This document shows positions 58,683 to 64,000 of a stretch of DNA of 64,000 nucleotides, one piece after another (within the stretch, counting starts at the first letter, position 1; every line of letters begins with the position of its first letter). The notes below the pieces were generated by a model. The model was not told where the DNA came from. It saw only the letters and a program-made list of their open reading frames with translations, and did no database searches. This DNA comes from JACVRW01 sp963751105 (GTDB lineage: Bacteria; Actinomycetota; Thermoleophilia; Solirubrobacterales; Thermoleophilaceae): positions 1,922,001 to 1,986,000 of the forward strand of contig CAVVTG010000002.1 of the NCBI GenBank assembly GCA_963751105.1, given 5' to 3'. The position numbers and the translations under genes were made by a program.

Positions 58683-58716
58683 CTGTGCTATCACAGTTAA
58701 CGCTGTGTTGTCACAG
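58683..58716. promoter_or_regulatory. Tandem operators in the MlaE/GntR divergent region
   Basis: Two near-identical 14-bp inverted repeats, CTGTG-CTAT-CACAG (58683-58696) and CTGTG-TTGT-CACAG (58703-58716), spaced 20 bases centre to centre, so on the same DNA face. They lie between the permease start and the GntR GTG and are good candidates for GntR-dimer binding. Confidence 0.6.
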
Positions 58717-58741
58717 CCGCACAGTTGGCTAGGCTGCCGGT

Positions 58742-59296
58742 GTGTCGCCAGATCCGGCCGACTACCGCTTGGTGCGACAGGACCCCGTGCCCCTGGGCAC
58801 CCAGCTGGCGATCAAGCTCAAGGACCTGATCGCCTCCCGGGAGCTGGCGCCGGGCGATCAGCTGCCCAGCCTGCGAGAGCTCGCCGCGGCCGCCGGCGTG
58901 AACGTCAACACCGTGCGGTCGGTCTACCTGCGGCTGGAGAACGACGGGCTCGTGCGCACCGAGCACGGACGTGGGAGCTTCGTCGTGGGCTCGTCCTCCC
59001 CGGCGCTCGCCCGCCGGGAGCTTCGAGCCCAGATTGCCGCGCTCGAGGCGTCGCTGGTGCGGCTCCCGCCGCTCGCCAGCGAGGCCGAGGGCGCACGCCC
59101 CTCGCGGTCGCCGGGCGCCGGCCTGCTGTCGGAAGCGGAGCTCGAGGCGGTGCGGGACGGTCTCCAGCTTCGGCTGGCCGAGCTCGACCGCCAGCGCGAG
59201 GAAGTCGTTCGCCGGCTGGAGGTCTTCGAAACGGCGCCGGCGCGGCGTTCGACGGCGAGCATCACGGGCGCGCGGATCCGCTGGGTCGGAGCCTGA
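58742..59296 (+). CDS. GntR-family regulator (YtrA-like)
   Basis: A 184-residue GntR protein. The N-terminal winged helix reads PLGTQLAIKLKDLIASRELA, PGDQLPSLRELAAAAGVNVN, TVRSVYLRLENDGLVRTEHGRG, the GntR pattern. The remainder is a coiled region (LRAQIAALEASLVRLPPLA and LQLRLAELDRQREEVVRRLE) without a large ligand domain, as in the short YtrA group that often controls ABC transporters. It is divergent from the MlaE-like permease and probably its regulator. GTG 58742. Confidence 0.88.
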   Translation: MSPDPADYRLVRQDPVPLGTQLAIKLKDLIASRELAPGDQLPSLRELAAAAGVNVNTVRSVYLRLENDGLVRTEHGRGSFVVGSSSPALARRELRAQIAALEASLVRLPPLASEAEGARPSRSPGAGLLSEAELEAVRDGLQLRLAELDRQREEVVRRLEVFETAPARRSTASITGARIRWVGA

Positions 59297-60490
59297 TCAG
59301 GCGCCCGTGCCGCGAAACGGCCCCGTGATCTCGTAGATCGCCCCGGGACCGGGCTCGGCATCGTTCTCCGGGAAGGCGCGCTGTGAGGCCACGAACATGC
59401 GCTTCCCTGACGGGTCGAACGTCACACCGGTCAGCTCGGAGCGCGCGTGCTGCGGTCCGGTGACCGACAGGAACTTCGACACCTTGCGATCGCGATCGAT
59501 CACGCCCATGTCGATCTCCTCGGTGGCCAGGTCCTCGCACACGAACACCTCTCCCCCGCGCGAACCGGTGAGCTGGTCCACCCGTAGTAGCGGGGCGCTA
59601 CGGGAGGCCAGGCCGTCGTAGATGACTTCGATGCGCTCGCGGCGCGTGTCGTAGGCGTGCACGCGGTGATCGGCGGTGGTGCTCACGTAGAGCGTCGAGC
59701 CGTCGAGCCAGATGCCCTCACCGCGCTCGAACTGCCGGCTGCCCGGCACCTGGCGGCGGGTGCGCTCCCGGCGGGCCAGCGGATCGGGCACCTTCACCCA
59801 GCCGACCCGGCCGCCGCGGTCGACACGGGCGATCTCGAGGCGCCCGGCCGACAGGTCCGGCCAGCGCTCGGGGGTGAAGCGGTACAGGCCGCCGTCGATC
59901 AGGTCCTCGGTCAGGTAGATCCGGCGAGCGCCGGCGTCCACGGCGGCCGCCTCGTGCTTGAAGACGCCCATCGCGGGGTGGGCCACCGCGCGCCTACGTC
60001 CGGACGGATCGCACTCCCACACGAGCCCGTCCTCGACCTCCTCACACGACAGCCAGGTGCCCCACGGGGTGGCCCCGCCGGAGCAGTTCTGGGTGGTGCC
60101 GCCGAGGATCCGGTAGGCGTCGGTGACGTCGCCGTGGCGGTCGAAGCGCAGCGCGGACGCCCCGCCGCGGTAGTCCTCGGAGTTGGACACGAGCACGAAG
60201 CCTCCGTCGTCGCGACCGAACGCGGCCATCCCGTCCGACGCCACGTGCCAGCGGTAGTCGCTCGCACCCACCGGCTCCCCGCCGCGAGCCACCACCCGCG
60301 AGCCAAAGCCCTCGGGCAGGCGCACGCCGTTGGCGTCGGGCGCGGCCAGCGGGCCATACCCCTCGCCCTTCCTGAGCGGCGCGCTCTGGGCTTCCCCGAA
60401 CAGGTCGTCCCAGAAGGCGACGCCGAGCGAGACCGCCGCCACGCCGCCCAGCCCCATTCCGATCAGCTCCCGTCGGCGAACGGCGGCCAT
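59297..60490 (-). CDS. PhoX-family (DUF839) protein
   Basis: A 397-residue protein with an N-terminal export signal after MAAVRRRELIGMGLGGVAAV; RRREL resembles a twin-arginine motif. The PhoX fold is indicated by TTQNCSGGATPWGTWLSCEE and AHPAMGVFKHEAAAVDAG, LTEDLIDGGLYRFTPE, and later SELTGVTFDPSGKRMFVASQ. PhoX alkaline phosphatases use calcium and iron and act outside the cell to free phosphate. It begins 82 bases after fbiC on the same strand; ATG 60490 is chosen over a longer frame. Confidence 0.86.
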   Translation of the reverse strand: MAAVRRRELIGMGLGGVAAVSLGVAFWDDLFGEAQSAPLRKGEGYGPLAAPDANGVRLPEGFGSRVVARGGEPVGASDYRWHVASDGMAAFGRDDGGFVLVSNSEDYRGGASALRFDRHGDVTDAYRILGGTTQNCSGGATPWGTWLSCEEVEDGLVWECDPSGRRRAVAHPAMGVFKHEAAAVDAGARRIYLTEDLIDGGLYRFTPERWPDLSAGRLEIARVDRGGRVGWVKVPDPLARRERTRRQVPGSRQFERGEGIWLDGSTLYVSTTADHRVHAYDTRRERIEVIYDGLASRSAPLLRVDQLTGSRGGEVFVCEDLATEEIDMGVIDRDRKVSKFLSVTGPQHARSELTGVTFDPSGKRMFVASQRAFPENDAEPGPGAIYEITGPFRGTGA

Positions 60491-60572
60491 GCCGGGCCAG
60501 TCTGGCAAGGCACAGGGAGAGCCGGTGAAGACCCTGCAAACAGCCCGTAAAGAGCTTGTGACCGACCCGCGG

Positions 60573-62795
60573 CTACGCCGCGACGGGCAGCTCGTGGCGC
60601 TGCCGGATGTCGTACAGCGTGTCCCGCTCCGCCGCGGGGCGACCGGCCGCATGAGCTGCGCCGATCAGGTCGTGCGGCTCGAGCATGACGCCGTGGTAGG
60701 AGCCCGCCATCCGCGAGATCGACTCCTCCATCAGCGTGCCGCCCAGGTCGTTCACGCCCCAGCGCAGCGCTTCGGTGGCCGCGTCGAGACCCATCTTCAC
60801 CCAGCTCGCCTGGAGACTCGGGATCGTCCGGCCGAGGGCCAGCCGGAAGGCCGCTGTGTGCTTGAGGTTCTCCTCCCGCGAGATCTCCTCGATTCCGTGG
60901 GTGCGGCCGAGCAGCGTGTGAAAGGGGATGAACGAGAGCGGCACGAACTCGGTGAAGCCGCCGGTGCGCTGCTGGAGCTCCCGCACCACGCGCATGTGCT
61001 CGGCCAGCTCCCAGGGCTCCTCGATGTGGCCGAACATCACCGTGACCGTGGAGCGCAGGCCGGCCTCGTGGGCGGCCTCGATGATCTCCACCCAGCGCGC
61101 CACCGGCAGCTTGTTCGGGGAGATGCGCTGTCGCACGCCGTCGTGGAGCACCTCGGCCGCGGTGCCCGGCAACGAACCGAGGCCGGCCGCCCGCAGACGG
61201 GCGAACACCTCATCCAATGGGATGTCGGCTGCGAGATGGTCGACCTCCATCGGCGAGTAGGCGTGCATGTGCAGCTGCGGCGCCGTGTCCTTGGCCACGC
61301 GAAGCCAGTGCTCGTAGTCGGCGATGGTCCACTCAGGGTGGATGCCCGACTGCATGCAGATCTCGCTGGCACCGAACTCGACCGCATCCAGCACCCGGTG
61401 TCGAAACTCCTCCTCGGAGTGCTCGTAGGCGTCGGGCGAGCGCCGTCCCTGGCCGAAGCCGCAGAACGCACAGCCCACGGTGCAGATGTTCGAGACGTTG
61501 ATGTTGCGGTTGACCACGAAGGTCACCGTGTCCCCCGCCAGCTCGAAGCGCAGCTCGTCAGCGGCCTGGCGCATGTCCTCGATCGCCTCCGGCCGGGTCT
61601 CGCCGAACAGCGCCGTGAGCTCGTCCTCGCTCAACGGCTGCCCGTCGCGCGCACGGGCCACCGCGCCGGCCACCAGCTCACGGCGGATCGTCCGGTCCTC
61701 ACGCCGCCCGGACCCGCGCCTCGGGATGAAGCTCCAGAAGCTCGCCTTGATCACGTCGAGCACGCCCTGCTCGAGCCAGTCGCTGTCCATGTACTGCGGG
61801 TACACGCACAGCCGCTCGGTGAGCGCGTAGCCGCGGGGGGCGAGCTGCTTGCGCATCGTGTGCACCGACGGGAACGGATGCTCCGGCGAGATGTGGTCGC
61901 CGTTGGCCGACAGGCCGCCGAGGTCCGTGGCGCCCTCATCCACCAGCGGTAGCCACCAGTCGGAGAGGTTGGGCGGGATCTGCACCCCCACGTCGGGCAT
62001 GAGGCGCCGGCACACTCGTACCAGCTCCCGCATGTCGTCCAGCGAGATCGGTGAGGCCCAGCCCGGCGGCTCGAGCGCCTCACCGTGCTGTTGGGGAGAA
62101 CGAACGCTCGCGCGCGCCGCGCGCTCGCTGGACTGCCGCTGAGCCTCGTCGGCGATCTGAGCGGGCTCGGCGCCGTAGTAGCGCGGATGGGCGACGAAGT
62201 TCTGCAGGATCACCTCCTGGAGGTGGCCGTACTCGGCGTGCACGGCGGCCAGCGCCTCGAGGCCGGCCACCCGCTCCTCGGCCGACTCGCCGATCCCCAC
62301 GAGGATCCCGCTGGTGAACGGGATGCGCAGCTCACCCGCCGCCCGGATCGTGGCCAGGCGCACTTCCGGGTGCTTGGTCGGCGACCCCTGGTGGACCACC
62401 AGGTCGGGGTTGACCGACTCCAGCATCAGCCCCTGCGACGCGGTCACCTCGCGCAGGCGCCCGAGGTCCTCTCGGGAGAGCGCACCGAGGTTGGTGTGGG
62501 GCAGCATCCCGCGTTCGAGCGCCCGTTCACAGGCCCAGGCCACATAGGCGGTGAAGTCGGCGTGCCCGTATTCGCCCAGCCGCTCGGCCACCACCGGATT
62601 GACCTCGGGCTTTTCACCGGTCAGCACGAGCAGCTCCTTGGCGCCGCGCCGGGCCGCGTCGTCGAGGATCTTCTCCACCTCCTGCGGCGAGTGGAGGTGC
62701 GCCTGGTGGGTGGCGAAGGCGCAGTACTTGCAGTAGCACCGGCAGGTGCGCGACAGCGAAAGCGTGAAGTTCCGCGAGAAGGTGACCCGCCGCAT
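60573..62795 (-). CDS. fbiC: FO synthase, fused CofG-CofH (FbiC)
   Basis: A 740-residue double radical-SAM enzyme that makes the deazaflavin Fo from tyrosine and 5-amino-6-ribitylaminouracil. The N-terminal CofG half carries its cluster at Cys18, Cys22 and Cys25 (TCRCYCKYCAF); the CofH half has Cys438, Cys442 and Cys445 (ICTVGCAFCGFGQG). QEVILQNFVAHP in the first half, and CMQSGIHPEWTIADY and TVMFGHIEEPWELAEHM in the second, are typical. The fused form is characteristic of Actinobacteria. It lies 4 kb from cofD-cofC-cofE, so all core F420 steps are in this window. Confidence 0.95.
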   Translation of the reverse strand: MRRVTFSRNFTLSLSRTCRCYCKYCAFATHQAHLHSPQEVEKILDDAARRGAKELLVLTGEKPEVNPVVAERLGEYGHADFTAYVAWACERALERGMLPHTNLGALSREDLGRLREVTASQGLMLESVNPDLVVHQGSPTKHPEVRLATIRAAGELRIPFTSGILVGIGESAEERVAGLEALAAVHAEYGHLQEVILQNFVAHPRYYGAEPAQIADEAQRQSSERAARASVRSPQQHGEALEPPGWASPISLDDMRELVRVCRRLMPDVGVQIPPNLSDWWLPLVDEGATDLGGLSANGDHISPEHPFPSVHTMRKQLAPRGYALTERLCVYPQYMDSDWLEQGVLDVIKASFWSFIPRRGSGRREDRTIRRELVAGAVARARDGQPLSEDELTALFGETRPEAIEDMRQAADELRFELAGDTVTFVVNRNINVSNICTVGCAFCGFGQGRRSPDAYEHSEEEFRHRVLDAVEFGASEICMQSGIHPEWTIADYEHWLRVAKDTAPQLHMHAYSPMEVDHLAADIPLDEVFARLRAAGLGSLPGTAAEVLHDGVRQRISPNKLPVARWVEIIEAAHEAGLRSTVTVMFGHIEEPWELAEHMRVVRELQQRTGGFTEFVPLSFIPFHTLLGRTHGIEEISREENLKHTAAFRLALGRTIPSLQASWVKMGLDAATEALRWGVNDLGGTLMEESISRMAGSYHGVMLEPHDLIGAAHAAGRPAAERDTLYDIRQRHELPVAA

Positions 62796-62868
62796 TGGCC
62801 CAGTCTAGGTAGGCACACGCACGGGCGAGTGCGCGGCGCTCAGCCCGCCCGCGCCTAGCCTTGCCGGC

Positions 62869-63792
62869 GTGCGCCGCCTGATGCTCGCCCCGCTGGTGCT
62901 GCTCGCCGCCTGTGGCGGGGGCGAGACCGGGCGCGAGGCCACGCTCGCCCTCGACTTCCAGCCCAACGCCGTCCACGCCGGGATCTACGCCGCCGAGCGT
63001 GAGGGCGGGGACGTGAATCTCGAGGTGCGCGTGCCGGGCGCGTCAACCGACTCGCTGAAGCTGCTGGCGGCCGGCCGCGCGGACATGGCCGTGGTGGACA
63101 TCCACGACCTCGGGCTGGCGCGTGAACGGGGCAGCGACGTGGTGGGCGTGGGCGCGCTGGTCCAGCGTCCGCTGGCCGCTGTCATCGCCCGCGCCGGGGA
63201 GGTGCGCCGGCCGCGGGACCTGGAGGGGCGCCGCGTGGGCGTGACCGGGCTGGCCTCCGACCAGGCGGTGCTGCGCGCCGTGGTGGAGGCGGACGGGGGC
63301 GATTACCGACGGGTGGAGACGGTCACCATCGGCTTTGCCGCGGTGCCGAGCCTGGTCACCGGGCGGGTCGACGCGGTGGTCTCGTTCTGGAACGTCGAGG
63401 GTGTTGCCCTCCGCGCGCGCGGCGTGCGCACCCGCGAGTTCCGGGTTGACGAGTTCGGAGCGCCGCGCTACCCCGAGCTCGTCCTGGCGGTGGAGCGCGA
63501 GACGCTCGATGAGCGGCGCGAGCTCATCGACACGGTGCTCGCCGCAGTGGCGGCCGGAACCCGGGCCGCACTCCGCGACCGGCGCGCGGCGGTCGACGAT
63601 CTGGTGCGGGCCTCGGGGGCGGACCGGCCGCTGATCCGTGCCCAGCTCGGGGCCGTGGCGCCGGCGCTGCGTCCCCCGATTCGCCTCGACCGGCGGGCGC
63701 TGGAGGGGTGGGCCGACTTCGACCTGCGCTTCGGAATCCTCGACGCTCGGCCCGACGTGGACCGTGCATTTGCCGTGCCGCGTGGTAAATGA
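62869..63792 (+). CDS. ABC-type substrate-binding lipoprotein (THI5/NMT1-like)
   Basis: A 307-residue exported binding protein with lipoprotein signal MLAPLVLLAACGGG (lipobox LAAC). The mature part begins ATLALDFQPNAVHAGIYAAE, the THI5/NMT1 and SsuA-type signature, with KLLAAGRADMAVVDIHDLGL and LEGRRVGVTGLASDQAVLR forming the two-lobe ligand site. Candidates are thiamine-precursor pyrimidines, sulfonates or nitrate-like ions; no permease or ATPase gene is visible before the window ends. GTG 62869 is the start, and the stop overlaps the next ATG (ATGA). Confidence 0.84.
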   Translation: MRRLMLAPLVLLAACGGGETGREATLALDFQPNAVHAGIYAAEREGGDVNLEVRVPGASTDSLKLLAAGRADMAVVDIHDLGLARERGSDVVGVGALVQRPLAAVIARAGEVRRPRDLEGRRVGVTGLASDQAVLRAVVEADGGDYRRVETVTIGFAAVPSLVTGRVDAVVSFWNVEGVALRARGVRTREFRVDEFGAPRYPELVLAVERETLDERRELIDTVLAAVAAGTRAALRDRRAAVDDLVRASGADRPLIRAQLGAVAPALRPPIRLDRRALEGWADFDLRFGILDARPDVDRAFAVPRGK

Positions 63793-64000
63793 TTCGTCGC
63801 AACGCGCCGATCATCAAACTGAACGTGCCCTACTACTTCACCAACCTGAGTCTCTACCGGCGCCTGGCCGTGTTCGTGTGGCTGCTGGGTGGTGCGCTCG
63901 TACTGCTTCTGTTCGCCTTCGCGCCGCCCACCGAGGCGATCGGCGACGCCGGCTGGTGGCTGGGCGGCGCGAGCGTGGTGGTGTCGCTGGCGATGGCCGC
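63789..64000 (+). CDS. Membrane protein start, cut by window edge
   Basis: A frame from ATG 63789, coupled to the binding-protein gene by ATGA, reading IRRNAPIIKLNVPYYFTNLS then two membrane helices (VFVWLLGGALVLLLFAFA and WWLGGASVVVSLAMA) at the edge. Only 70 residues are visible. The soluble head and two helices could be the start of a membrane signalling protein, for example a sensor or cyclic-di-GMP enzyme, but that is a guess. Confidence 0.5.
   Translation, partial: MIRRNAPIIKLNVPYYFTNLSLYRRLAVFVWLLGGALVLLLFAFAPPTEAIGDAGWWLGGASVVVSLAMA

Noticed and set aside
55581..58694. A 1037-residue minus-strand frame over cofE, mmsA and mlaE
   Set aside because: Off-frame reading of mmsA and mlaE and antisense to cofE; no domains.
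1..64000. Search for CRISPR arrays, insertion sequences, prophage or integrase genes next to the tRNAs
   Set aside because: No regularly spaced repeats, transposase or integrase motifs were seen; the tRNA genes have no duplicated 3' ends nearby.

Overview
This 64 kb window is about 70% G+C and almost solidly packed with genes. Many neighbouring genes overlap by four bases (ATGA or GTGA), GTG and TTG starts are common, and a complete-looking coenzyme F420 route is present (cofD, cofC, cofE and a fused cofG-cofH). This points to a high-GC actinobacterium, most likely of the Thermoleophilia (Solirubrobacterales or Gaiellales); the class is inferred from gene content. There are no transposases, phage genes or CRISPR arrays. 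The content is chromosomal: metabolism, envelope and regulation, with five tRNA genes.

Layout. 1-10 kb: a membrane protein fragment, a glutamate-cysteine ligase family enzyme, an NHEJ-type DNA ligase, a coupled ArsR/DUF899/microprotein/SRPBCC operon with its own operator, a run of three overlapping small membrane proteins, a response-regulator/thioredoxin-reductase-like fusion, and assorted enzymes. 10-12 kb: an MFS protein carrying a cyclic-nucleotide-binding domain, and tRNA-Pro. 12-23.2 kb: an operon of ten genes on the minus strand for an exopolysaccharide or other cell-surface glycan. It runs from the initiating phosphoglycosyltransferase through glycosyltransferases, Wzz-like, Wzy-like, pyruvyltransferase, a GH5-like secreted glycosidase and the Wzx-like flippase to a TylF-like methyltransferase. 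23.2-24.5 kb: a probable amino-acid-responsive leader before an orphan IlvM-like ACT protein, an HNH protein behind an SOS-type box, and tRNA-Gly.

24.5-37 kb: a TetR/EmrB efflux pair, a sugar kinase, an ATP-grasp enzyme and an amine-catabolism cluster (copper amine oxidase, M20 peptidase, C45 acyltransferase/hydrolase, aminobutyraldehyde dehydrogenase, phosphotriesterase-like lactonase), followed by tRNA-Trp and two tRNA-Leu genes. 37-53.9 kb: a degenerate M28 peptidase-like membrane protein, acetoacetyl-CoA synthetase, acyl-CoA carboxylase beta subunit, enoyl-CoA hydratase, HMG-CoA lyase and SDR (fatty-acid and leucine-type catabolism), with three transporters, secreted beta-propeller proteins and a MarR regulator. 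54-64 kb: F420 genes cofD-cofC-cofE, methylmalonate-semialdehyde dehydrogenase, a divergent MlaE/GntR pair with tandem operators, a PhoX-like protein, fbiC, and a THI5-like binding protein leading into an unfinished membrane protein.

The best candidates for undescribed biology are the leader peptide and RNA switch before the IlvM-like gene, the 35-residue microprotein joined by four-base overlaps to both neighbours, the SOS-boxed HNH gene, and repeated CTGA junctions that look like CTG starts. Four genes carry single-base frameshifts, which may be sequencing errors.
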